Part shown: positions 1 through 6,330 of the stretch, piece after piece
How positions within the stretch are numbered: the first letter of the stretch is position 1
Layout of the letters: each line of letters begins with the position of its first letter
Assembly (NCBI GenBank): GCA_900754175.1
Contig: CAAEBS010000125.1
Span: 1-8,160 of the forward strand
Origin: Clostridia bacterium
GTDB lineage: Bacteria > Bacillota > Clostridia > Oscillospirales > CAG-272
Direction: 5' to 3'
DNA: 8,160 nt
Translations under genes and position numbers: made by a program
Notes under the pieces: model-generated
Seen by the model: the letters and a program-made list of their open reading frames with translations, nothing else
What the model was told of the DNA's origin: nothing
Databases searched by the model: none

Positions 1-67
1 AGCCCGGAGTCGAACCCGTCAGGGCGACCGCAGGTCGGGATCTCCGAACGTCGAGCGCACCAACCCC
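1..67 (+). repeat. Dispersed repeat, copy 1 (cut by window edge)
   Basis: These 67 bases are identical to 111-177, so this is the right-hand three quarters of a roughly 90-bp repeat whose left end lies outside the window. The unit contains a small perfect palindrome (CGACC-gca-GGTCG) and ends in a conserved CGCACCAACCCC. A further copy in the opposite orientation sits at 8038-8126. No reading frame of note is present. The repeat is probably a non-coding interspersed element; its function is unknown. Confidence 0.85.
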
Positions 68-87
68 GGCACCCATTTCCGCCTCTC

Positions 88-177
88 GTGTCATCCTGAG
101 CGGAGGGCAAAGCCCGGAGTCGAACCCGTCAGGGCGACCGCAGGTCGGGATCTCCGAACGTCGAGCGCACCAACCCC
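88..177 (+). repeat. Dispersed repeat, copy 2 (full length)
   Basis: This full copy starts GTGTCATCCTGAGCGGAGGG and ends CGCACCAACCCC. It repeats copy 1 with a 110-bp period, and 20 bp of unrelated sequence (68-87) separates them. It has two internal self-complementary stretches: GGGC-aaa-GCCC near 105-115 and CGACC-gca-GGTCG at 135-147. The copy at 8038-8126 is its reverse complement, with one A/G change, a GTC-to-AA change and a different 12-bp block just before the terminal CGCACCAACCCC. Conserved ends around a variable core suggest a family of short intergenic elements. From memory, GTCATCCTGAGCG-type repeats occur in many bacterial genomes; that is recollection, not something tested here. 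Confidence 0.85.
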
Positions 178-280
178 AGCCCCTCACCTCCGGCTGAATC
201 CCCGGCGGCAATTTTTTATAAGATGCAATCGCAATTCTATTTAATGTAGCGAAGAAGTTCGATTTTTCTGAAAATACCAC

Positions 281-309
281 TTTATTTTTTCACGGATATG
301 TGATATAAT
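281..309 (+). promoter_or_regulatory. Predicted uvrB promoter with extended -10
   Basis: A perfect TATAAT lies at 304-309 and is preceded by TG at 301-302, giving the extended -10 form TGATATAAT. The -35 position, 17 bp upstream (281-286, TTTATT), is a poor match, as is usual when the extended -10 carries recognition. The expected start of transcription is near 316, leaving a leader of about 60 bases before the uvrB start codon. This is a prediction from sequence match only. Confidence 0.65.
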
Positions 310-319
310 ACACTCTGAA

Positions 320-338
320 GGCTTGCAAAGCCGGCTTT
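320..338 (+). promoter_or_regulatory. Palindromic element in uvrB leader
   Basis: Two overlapping self-complementary arrangements occur just after the predicted transcription start. GGCTT (320-324) can pair with AAGCC (328-332) across a 3-base loop. AAAGCC (327-332) is also followed directly by its complement GGCTTT (333-338), making a 12-bp perfect palindrome. The middle arm can therefore pair either way. The element could be an operator for a regulator, a small leader RNA structure, or chance. No terminator T run follows. Confidence 0.35.
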
Positions 339-360
339 ACGGTAAGCGTATTTGATAAGC

Positions 361-376
361 GGAGGCACAGGGGGAG
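361..376 (+). promoter_or_regulatory. uvrB ribosome binding region, unusual spacing
   Basis: The best Shine-Dalgarno match, GGAGG at 361-365, is 12 bases from the ATG at 378, longer than usual. A second purine-rich stretch, GGGGGAG at 370-376, is only 1 base from the ATG, too close to act in the standard way. No in-frame ATG, GTG or TTG occurs just upstream, and the protein begins as UvrB proteins normally do, so the start at 378 stands despite the odd spacing. Confidence 0.55.
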
Positions 377-377
377 T

Positions 378-2360
378 ATGGAGAGCAAAAGGTTCAGATT
401 ACATTCGGAATATGCGCCGAGTGGCGACCAGCCGCAGGCGATCGAAAAGCTTACCCGTGGAATAGAGGCAGGCGAACACTGTCAGACGCTGTTGGGCGTG
501 ACCGGTTCCGGAAAGACCTTTACCATGGCAAACGTGATTGCCAACGTCAACAAGCCAACGCTGGTGCTTGCCCACAACAAAACGCTTGCCGGGCAGCTCT
601 GCTCGGAATTCCGGGAGCTGTTTCCCGAAAATGCGGTGGAATACTTCGTGTCCTACTACGACTATTATCAGCCGGAGGCGTACATCCCCGGCAAAGATAC
701 CTATATCGAAAAGGACGCCATGATAAACGACGAGATTGATATGCTGAGACACAGCGCCACTTCGGCGCTTTTTGAGCGTCGGGACGTCATCATCGTTTCC
801 AGCGTATCCTGTATTTATTCTCTCGGCGACCCCGAGGAATACCGCCGTCTGGTACTGGCGCTCCGTCCGGGAATGGCAATCAGCCGCAACGAGCTGATCC
901 GCCGGCTGGTGGCGATCAGCTACGAGCGCAACGACCTGTCGTTGGAAAGAGACAAGTTCCGGGTGTCGGGCGACACGCTGGATCTTGTCATGGCGAATAT
1001 GCGGGACAAGGCGCTTCGGGTAGAGTTTTTCGGCGACGAGATCGACCGGCTGGCAGAGATCAATATCGTGACCGGCGAGGTGTTGCGCACTCTCCACTAT
1101 GCGGCGGTCTATCCGGCGACCCACTATGCGGTATCCGACGACAAAAAGGAACGTGCGATCGGCGAGATCATGGCGGAAATGGCGGAGCGGGCGGAGTTTT
1201 TCCGGTCGCAGGGCAAGCTGATCGAGGCGCAACGGATCGAGGAGCGGGTCAAATACGACATGGAAATGTTGCGTGAGGTCGGCTTCTGCTCGGGCGTGGA
1301 GAACTATTCCCGGGTACTTTCCGGCAGAGAGCCGGGTTCCACGCCGTACACGCTTCTGGACTATTTTCCCAAGGACTACCTGCTGATCGTGGACGAGTCC
1401 CATGTGACGTTACCGCAGGTGCAGGGAATGAGCGGCGGCGACACCGCCCGGAAGAAGAATCTGATCGACTACGGTTTCCGGCTTCCGTCAGCGTACGACA
1501 ACCGTCCGCTGTATTTTGAAGAATTTGAATCCAAGATCAATCAGGCGATTTTCGTAAGCGCCACGCCGGGAGACTATGAGCTGGAACATTCGGCGGCAGT
1601 GGTGGAGCAGATCATCCGCCCGACAGGGCTTGTGGATCCGGAGGTTGAGGTCCGCCCGATCGAGGGGCAGATCGACGACCTGATGGGCGAGATCCGCCAG
1701 CGGACCGCCAAGAGCGAACGGGTACTGGTTACGACGCTGACCCGGAAAATGGCGGAGGATCTGGCGGAATATCTGGAGCAGAACGGGATCAAGGTAAAAT
1801 ATATTCACCATGAGGTGGACACGCTGGAGCGGATGCAGATCATCCGTGACCTCCGGCTCGGTGTATTTGACGTGCTGGTGGGCATCAACCTTTTGCGTGA
1901 GGGGCTGGACATCCCGGAGGTATCCTTAGTGGCGATTCTTGACGCTGACAAGGAAGGATTTCTGCGTGCCGAGCGCAGTCTGATCCAGACCATCGGGCGT
2001 GCGGCGAGAAATGCGGAGGGCAAGGTCATCATGTACGCCGACCGCATCACCGGCTCCATGGAGCGGGCAATCGGGGAAACCAACCGCCGCCGGGAGATCC
2101 AGATGAACTACAACCGGGAGCACGGCATCGTGCCGAAAACCATCCGCAAGGACATCCGGGACGTGATCGAGATCGGAAAGACCGCAGGAAAGACCGGCAA
2201 GGGCGGAAAAGCCGGTGCGGCAAAGAAACTTTCCAAGAGCGAGAAAGAAAAGCTGATCGCAGAGCTGACGGTACAGATGAAGAACGCTTCCCGCAAGCTG
2301 GAATTCGAGCAGGCGGCATTCATCCGGGACCGCATCCGTGCTTTGCGTGAGGAAAAGTGA
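378..2360 (+). CDS. uvrB: Excinuclease ABC subunit B (UvrB)
   Basis: UvrB is the damage-verifying helicase-like subunit of bacterial nucleotide excision repair. UvrA loads it on damaged DNA; it probes the lesion with its beta-hairpin and then recruits the nuclease UvrC. The 660-residue protein is close to the usual family length and has all the landmarks in order: the N-terminal SGDQPQAI block (15-22), Walker A GVTGSGKT (40-47), the hairpin tyrosine cluster YYDYYQPEAY (93-102), the DEAD-like box DESH (339-342), SATP (394-397), NLLREGLDIPE (504-514) and the arginine-finger motif QTIGRAARN (537-545). The C-terminal UVR domain (about 625-659) contacts UvrC and is joined by a Gly/Lys/Ala-rich linker (about 601-620). 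It is the first gene of a tight pair with uvrA. In many Gram-positives this pair is SOS-controlled, but no LexA box is visible upstream here. Confidence 0.98.
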   Translation: MESKRFRLHSEYAPSGDQPQAIEKLTRGIEAGEHCQTLLGVTGSGKTFTMANVIANVNKPTLVLAHNKTLAGQLCSEFRELFPENAVEYFVSYYDYYQPEAYIPGKDTYIEKDAMINDEIDMLRHSATSALFERRDVIIVSSVSCIYSLGDPEEYRRLVLALRPGMAISRNELIRRLVAISYERNDLSLERDKFRVSGDTLDLVMANMRDKALRVEFFGDEIDRLAEINIVTGEVLRTLHYAAVYPATHYAVSDDKKERAIGEIMAEMAERAEFFRSQGKLIEAQRIEERVKYDMEMLREVGFCSGVENYSRVLSGREPGSTPYTLLDYFPKDYLLIVDESHVTLPQVQGMSGGDTARKKNLIDYGFRLPSAYDNRPLYFEEFESKINQAIFVSATPGDYELEHSAAVVEQIIRPTGLVDPEVEVRPIEGQIDDLMGEIRQRTAKSERVLVTTLTRKMAEDLAEYLEQNGIKVKYIHHEVDTLERMQIIRDLRLGVFDVLVGINLLREGLDIPEVSLVAILDADKEGFLRAERSLIQTIGRAARNAEGKVIMYADRITGSMERAIGETNRRREIQMNYNREHGIVPKTIRKDIRDVIEIGKTAGKTGKGGKAGAAKKLSKSEKEKLIAELTVQMKNASRKLEFEQAAFIRDRIRALREEK

Positions 2361-2363
2361 GGA
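2359..2363 (+). promoter_or_regulatory. uvrA ribosome binding site overlapping uvrB stop
   Basis: GAGGA overlaps the last two bases of the uvrB stop codon (TGA, 2358-2360) and is 5 bases from the ATG at 2369. This supports the ATG over an in-frame GTG at 2357, which would itself overlap the uvrB stop and would leave no Shine-Dalgarno at a sensible distance. The arrangement implies that ribosomes finishing uvrB reinitiate on uvrA. Confidence 0.7.
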
Positions 2364-2368
2364 ATTGC

Positions 2369-5200
2369 ATGGCAAAATCAATCGTGATCCGTGGGGCACG
2401 GGTCAACAACCTGAAAAATATCAGTCTGGATATTCCGAGAGACAAGCTGGTGATCCTGACCGGACTTTCCGGTTCGGGCAAATCATCGCTTGCTTTCGAT
2501 ACGATTTATGCGGAGGGACATCGCCGCTTTGTGGAGTCGCTTTCTTCCTATGCCCGGCAGTTTTTAGGGCAGATGGACAAGCCGGATGTGGACCTGATCG
2601 AGGGGCTGTCGCCCGCCATTTCCATTGACCAGAAAACGACCTCCAAGAATCCCCGTTCCACCGTCGGGACGGTGACCGAAATTTACGACTACCTGCGTCT
2701 GCTGTATGCACGCATCGGAATTCCGCATTGCCCGGTCTGCGGCAAGGAGATCCGGATGCAGTCCACCGATACCATTATCGACCGCATCATGGAGTTGCCG
2801 GCAGGCGAGCGCTTTATGGTGCTGGCGCCGGTCGTGCGCTCCCAGAAGGGTATGCACGAAAAAGTATTTGCCAGCGCCCGGAAAAGCGGATACGTCCGGG
2901 TGCGGGTGGACGGAAGCCTCTACGACCTTTCGGAAGAAATCAAGCTGGACAAGAACAAAAAGCACAGCATTGAGGTAGTGGTGGACCGCCTGGTGATGCG
3001 GGAGGATCTGCGCTCCCGGCTTTCGGATTCGGTGGAAAATGCGCTCCGGCTTGCGGAGGGGCATCTGCTGATCCTTACGGTGCCGAGGGAGGGAGAAGCG
3101 CAGGAGATGAGCTTTTCCCAGTCCTACGCCTGCGAGGAACACAACATTTCCTTTGGCGAGCTGGAGCCGAGAATGTTTTCCTTCAACAATCCGAACGGCG
3201 CCTGCCCGCACTGTGCGGGTCTTGGCGAAATGCGTCGGATTGCCGTGGATCGTCTGATTCCCGACAAAAAGCTTTCTCTGCGCCAGGGCGCTATCGCCGT
3301 CAACGGCTTCAAAACGCTGGAGGAGGAGAGCTGGAACGGACCTCTTTTCAGGGCGGTCGGCAAGCGCTTCGGCTTTGACCTCAACGAGTCGGTGGCGGAC
3401 TTTTCGGAGGAGGCTTACCGGGTCCTGCTGTACGGCTCGGGCGACGAGATTTATGAGATCGTCCGCTGGTTCGGCGGGGAAGCGCACCGCCAGAAAGTGA
3501 AATTTGAAGGGCTGGTCGCCATGATCGAAGCCCGGGCGGCGCAGAACAACAACGATGAATATTACGAGCAGTTCATCGAGGAGGCGCCCTGTCCGGTGTG
3601 CGGCGGGAAACGTCTCTGCCCGAACTCACTGGCGGTTACGGTCGGCGGGCTGAACATCGACGCACTCTGCCGACTTTCGGTGGCGGGGGCACTGGATTTT
3701 ATCAATCGTTTTGAACCGACCGGGATCGAGAAGGAGATTTCCCGGGAAATCCTCAAGGAGATCCGGGCACGGCTCGGATTTCTGGTCAGCGTGGGATTGG
3801 AATACCTGACGCTTGCCCGCAAGTCCGGTTCGCTTTCGGGCGGAGAGGCGCAGAGAATCCGGCTTGCCACACAGATCGGATCGGCGCTTGTCGGCGTGCT
3901 GTATATTCTGGACGAGCCGAGCATCGGTCTGCATCAGCGGGACAACTCCAAGCTGATCGCCACCCTCAAGCAACTGCGGGACATCGGCAACACGGTGATC
4001 GTGGTGGAGCACGACGAGGAGACTATGCTTGCTTCTGACTACCTGATCGACATCGGTCCGGGCGCCGGGATCCACGGCGGCGAGATCGTGGCGGCGGGCA
4101 CGCCGCAGGAGGTCATGGCAAATCCCAATTCCATTACCGGTGCCTACCTTTCCGGACGCAAAAAGATCCGGGTTCCGGCAACCCGCAGACCGGGCAACGG
4201 AAAGTTTCTATGCGTGCGGGGGGCGGCGGAGCATAATCTGAAAGACCTGAACGTGGATATTCCGCTTGGGTGTTTTGTGTGCGTGACCGGCGTTTCCGGC
4301 TCCGGCAAGTCCTCGTTGGTCAACGGGATCATCAATCCGGTGCTTTCAAGAGAACTGAACCACGCTATCCGGTCTGCCGGAAAATACCGGGAAATCACCG
4401 GTATTGAAAATCTGGACAAGGTGATCGACATCGACCAAAGCCCGATCGGCAGAACCCCACGCTCCAATCCCGCAACCTATACCGGTCTGTTTACCGATAT
4501 CCGGGATCTGTTTGCCAGCACCTCGGACGCCAAAGCAAAAGGCTATAAATCCGGCAGATTTTCCTTCAACATCCGGGGCGGACGGTGCGAAGCATGCGAG
4601 GGAGACGGCGTGAAAAAGATCGAAATGCACTTTTTGCCGGACGTATACGTCACCTGTGACGTGTGCCACGGAAAGCGCTATAACCGGGACACGCTGGAGG
4701 TGCATTTCAAGGGAAAGAACATTTCGGACGTGCTGGAAATGACGGTGGAAGAAGCGCTTGTTTTCTTTGACGGTATTCCGAAGATCAAAAACAAACTGCA
4801 AACACTGTATGACGTCGGGCTGGGCTATATCCGCCTGGGGCAGTCGTCCACCACGCTTTCGGGCGGAGAGGCACAGCGGGTAAAGCTTGCCACCGAGCTT
4901 GCACGGCGGGGAACCGGGCAGACGCTGTATATTCTGGACGAGCCGACCACCGGTCTGCACAGTGACGACGTGGCAAAGCTTATCGACATTCTTCATCGCC
5001 TGTGTGACGCCGGAAACAGCCTGATCGTCATTGAGCACAACCTGGACGTGATCAAGACCGCCGATTACCTCCTTGACCTCGGACCAGAGGGCGGAGACCG
5101 GGGCGGCGAGATCGTGGCAAAGGGAACGCCGGAGCAGGTTGCGCAGGTGGAAACATCTTATACAGGGCAATATTTGCGGAAACTTCTCGGGTTGTTGTGA
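2369..5200 (+). CDS. uvrA: Excinuclease ABC subunit A (UvrA)
   Basis: UvrA is the dimeric ATPase that first senses distortion in DNA and delivers UvrB to the lesion. At 943 residues it is close to the E. coli protein (940). Both ABC modules are complete. The first has Walker A GLSGSGKSS (32-40), signature LSGGEAQR (489-496) and Walker B ILDEP with His548. The second has Walker A GVSGSGKSS (641-649), signature LSGGEAQR (830-837) and Walker B ILDEP with His890. Zinc sites: CPVC (121-124) with CPVC (408-411), and the C-terminal finger C740-X2-C743-X19-C763-X2-C766. In the insertion-domain site the usual C-X2-C reads C255-Glu-Glu-H258, paired with C279-X2-C282, so one ligand is His. The start at 2369 gives the typical IRGARVNNLKNI opening. 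It lies 8 bp after uvrB and is surely cotranscribed with it. Confidence 0.98.
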   Translation: MAKSIVIRGARVNNLKNISLDIPRDKLVILTGLSGSGKSSLAFDTIYAEGHRRFVESLSSYARQFLGQMDKPDVDLIEGLSPAISIDQKTTSKNPRSTVGTVTEIYDYLRLLYARIGIPHCPVCGKEIRMQSTDTIIDRIMELPAGERFMVLAPVVRSQKGMHEKVFASARKSGYVRVRVDGSLYDLSEEIKLDKNKKHSIEVVVDRLVMREDLRSRLSDSVENALRLAEGHLLILTVPREGEAQEMSFSQSYACEEHNISFGELEPRMFSFNNPNGACPHCAGLGEMRRIAVDRLIPDKKLSLRQGAIAVNGFKTLEEESWNGPLFRAVGKRFGFDLNESVADFSEEAYRVLLYGSGDEIYEIVRWFGGEAHRQKVKFEGLVAMIEARAAQNNNDEYYEQFIEEAPCPVCGGKRLCPNSLAVTVGGLNIDALCRLSVAGALDFINRFEPTGIEKEISREILKEIRARLGFLVSVGLEYLTLARKSGSLSGGEAQRIRLATQIGSALVGVLYILDEPSIGLHQRDNSKLIATLKQLRDIGNTVIVVEHDEETMLASDYLIDIGPGAGIHGGEIVAAGTPQEVMANPNSITGAYLSGRKKIRVPATRRPGNGKFLCVRGAAEHNLKDLNVDIPLGCFVCVTGVSGSGKSSLVNGIINPVLSRELNHAIRSAGKYREITGIENLDKVIDIDQSPIGRTPRSNPATYTGLFTDIRDLFASTSDAKAKGYKSGRFSFNIRGGRCEACEGDGVKKIEMHFLPDVYVTCDVCHGKRYNRDTLEVHFKGKNISDVLEMTVEEALVFFDGIPKIKNKLQTLYDVGLGYIRLGQSSTTLSGGEAQRVKLATELARRGTGQTLYILDEPTTGLHSDDVAKLIDILHRLCDAGNSLIVIEHNLDVIKTADYLLDLGPEGGDRGGEIVAKGTPEQVAQVETSYTGQYLRKLLGLL

Positions 5201-5224
5201 TTATGTGCAATAAAATACAAAAAG

Positions 5225-5260
5225 TTTGTGATAGATTTGTGATTTTGATTTGAAAAAAAG
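5225..5260 (+). promoter_or_regulatory. Direct repeats and A-tract upstream of importer promoter
   Basis: TTTGTGAT occurs at 5225-5232 and again at 5236-5243, 11 bp apart, about one helical turn. A related TTTGATT follows at 5244-5250. A run of seven A (5253-5259) then abuts the -35 hexamer. Same-face direct repeats next to a promoter could bind a regulator, and the A-tract could act as an UP element. The stretch is AT-rich and chance remains possible. Confidence 0.3.
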
Positions 5261-5261
5261 C

Positions 5262-5290
5262 TTGACAAATGGGAAATACGGGTGTATAAT
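5262..5290 (+). promoter_or_regulatory. Consensus sigma-A promoter for amino acid importer
   Basis: A perfect -35 (TTGACA, 5262-5267) and a perfect -10 (TATAAT, 5285-5290) are separated by the ideal 17 bp. A second -10-like TATAAC follows at once (5291-5296). Transcription is expected to start near 5297, about 38 bases before the binding-protein gene. Full consensus implies high basal strength, so control, if any, is probably by repression or at the RNA level. Confidence 0.9.
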
Positions 5291-5299
5291 TATAACATC

Positions 5300-5319
5300 A
5301 AATTTATATTTATAAATTT
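5300..5319 (+). promoter_or_regulatory. Perfect AT palindrome at 5' end of importer mRNA
   Basis: AAATTTATA (5300-5308) is followed after two T by its exact complement TATAAATTT (5311-5319). It starts about 4 bases into the predicted transcript and ends one base before the Shine-Dalgarno GGAGGA (5321-5326), which is 8 bases from the ATG at 5335. As DNA it could be an operator just downstream of the promoter. As RNA it would form a weak 5'-terminal hairpin that might protect the message or affect ribosome access. It matches no operator consensus I can name with confidence. Confidence 0.55.
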
Positions 5320-5334
5320 TGGAGGATATCTGAA

Positions 5335-6183
5335 ATGAAAAAGTTTTTCTCAGTGGTTCTGGCAGCCCTCCTGCTTGTGGGTTGCATTGCAGTGTTCACT
5401 TCCTGCGGAAATGACACGATCATTGTCAGCACCAACGCTTTCTTCGCTCCGTTTGAATATTACGACGGCGACAAGATCGTAGGTGTGGATGTAGAGATCA
5501 TGGAACTGGTCGGCAAGAAAATGGACAAGAAGGTAAAGTTTGAGAACGGTGAATTTTCCGCTATCATTGATAACGTAGCCGCCGGTAAAGTGGCTGACTG
5601 CGGCGCCGCCGGTATCACCATCACCGACGAGCGTAAGGAAAAAGTGGATTTCTCCATTCCTTACTACACCTCGGTACAGTACGTGATCTTCTCCGCAAAC
5701 GACACCAGCATTACGACCAAGACGGCAGACGGTAAGGAATACATCGTCTGGGAAGCGCTTGCCGGCAAGAAGATCGGCACGCAGACCGATACCACCGGAT
5801 GGATCTATACCGATTCCGAGGTGGGAAAAACCGATGATTACACCGGTATTCTTTACGACACCGGCGCAGAGCTGAAGAACTTTGACAGCGCTCAGCTTGC
5901 GGCAGACGGTATCGGAAACCTTGTGGACGTGGTCATCATCGACCAGCTTCCCGCAGAGTATATCGTATCCAAGCAGTCTTCTCTCAAGTGCCTGCCTCTG
6001 TACTACGCCGGCGATACCGACGCTGAGGATGCACCTGTGGAAGAGCAGTATGCTATCGCCGTTACCAAGGGCAACACCAAGCTTCTGGACGCTATCAACG
6101 AAGTCCTCAAGGAGCTTCTGGTAAAGGATTCCGACGGCAAGACCGAAATTGAAAAAATGGTTATGAAGCACATGGTCGGCTGA
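5335..6183 (+). CDS. Amino acid ABC importer, substrate-binding lipoprotein
   Basis: This is a 282-residue extracellular solute-binding protein of family 3 (SBP_bac_3), which captures a polar amino acid and hands it to the permease. The N-terminus is a lipoprotein signal: MKK, a hydrophobic stretch to about residue 20, then cysteine. Cys24 (TSC-GND) is the more likely lipidated residue, since Cys17 (LVGC) lies inside the hydrophobic core. Family features include the opening NAFFAPFEYYDGDKIVGVD (34-52), GITITDER (93-100), where Arg100 is the expected carboxylate-binding residue, FSIPYY (106-111), and Asp203 in VIIDQLPAEY, expected to hold the amino group. The ligand cannot be predicted. Its codons look more biased than those of the neighbouring genes, fitting high expression from the consensus promoter. 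It is the first gene of the importer operon. Confidence 0.93.
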   Translation: MKKFFSVVLAALLLVGCIAVFTSCGNDTIIVSTNAFFAPFEYYDGDKIVGVDVEIMELVGKKMDKKVKFENGEFSAIIDNVAAGKVADCGAAGITITDERKEKVDFSIPYYTSVQYVIFSANDTSITTKTADGKEYIVWEALAGKKIGTQTDTTGWIYTDSEVGKTDDYTGILYDTGAELKNFDSAQLAADGIGNLVDVVIIDQLPAEYIVSKQSSLKCLPLYYAGDTDAEDAPVEEQYAIAVTKGNTKLLDAINEVLKELLVKDSDGKTEIEKMVMKHMVG

Positions 6184-6199
6184 TCTTGACATAAGATCA
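6181..6199 (+). promoter_or_regulatory. Stem-loop at binding-protein stop codon
   Basis: TGATCTT (6181-6187, starting with the stop codon) pairs perfectly with AAGATCA (6193-6199) across a 5-base loop. Only two T follow, so it is not a standard terminator. Its position at the 3' edge of the first cistron suggests a barrier to 3' exonucleases that would stabilise the binding-protein message. Confidence 0.5.
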
Positions 6200-6212
6200 T
6201 TCCGGTCAGGGG

Positions 6213-6264
6213 GACGGACTGTCGTACACCGTGCGTTTGCAAAAACGTCTGGCGGCGGTCCGTC
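6213..6264 (+). promoter_or_regulatory. Intercistronic stem-loop between binding protein and permease
   Basis: GACGGAC (6213-6219) pairs with GTCCGTC (6258-6264), enclosing a second hairpin of CGTTT (6234-6238), loop GCAA, and AAACG (6243-6247). A short TTT follows at 6265-6267. The structure could be a leaky terminator or a message-processing element that lowers permease and ATPase output relative to the binding protein, a common need in such operons. The rest of the gap to 6330 holds only an imperfect inverted repeat (6273-6282 with 6290-6299, 9 of 10) and the permease ribosome site AAGGA (6318-6322). I see no good second promoter. Confidence 0.55.
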
Positions 6265-6330
6265 TTTCGGTATATACAGCTTTTTATGCAAGCTTTATAC
6301 AAAAATACATAAGAAATAAGGAAATTTGAA

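Larger units (their letters stand above)
178..377. other. Intergenic region and uvrB leader
   Basis: Together with the repeats, the first 377 bases contain no gene I can support. GC-rich sequence runs to about 209, then changes abruptly to an AT-rich stretch (210-315) that includes a T run at 212-217, followed by the uvrB promoter and leader. The T run follows only a weak 4-bp CCGG/CCGG pairing (190-193 with 202-205), so I do not call a terminator there. No LexA-type operator (GAAC-N4-GTTC) was seen. Confidence 0.6.

Noticed and set aside
1..177. CRISPR-like repeats
   Set aside because: The identical units are 67 bp or longer, there are only two, and a third copy lies inverted about 7.9 kb away, which fits dispersed repeats and not an array.
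190..217. Terminator of an upstream gene (CCGG/CCGG followed by a T run)
   Set aside because: The stem is only 4 bp with an 8-base loop and the T run starts several bases after it. This is too weak to call.
250..261. Possible LexA/DinR operator, CGAA-gaag-TTCG upstream of uvrB
   Set aside because: The Gram-positive box needs GAAC-N4-GTTC; here the half-sites lack the inner C/G pair and are 2 bp too close. It is a short chance palindrome.
399..1403. Long minus-strand open frame (334 codons) inside uvrB
   Set aside because: It is antisense to a fully conserved gene, shows no recognisable domain, and arises from the GC-rich codon pattern. The same applies to minus-strand frames at 2564-3487, 4346-5170, 5350-6291 and 6980-7861.
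2357..2368. Alternative GTG start for uvrA, four codons upstream
   Set aside because: It overlaps the uvrB stop, lacks a ribosome site at proper distance, and adds residues not seen at UvrA N-termini.
3831..4946. Near-identical DNA blocks inside uvrA (3831-3849 with 4854-4872, and 3899-3920 with 4925-4946)
   Set aside because: They encode the signature and Walker B motifs of the two ABC halves. The similarity is explained by the ancient internal duplication in all UvrA proteins plus shared codon choice.
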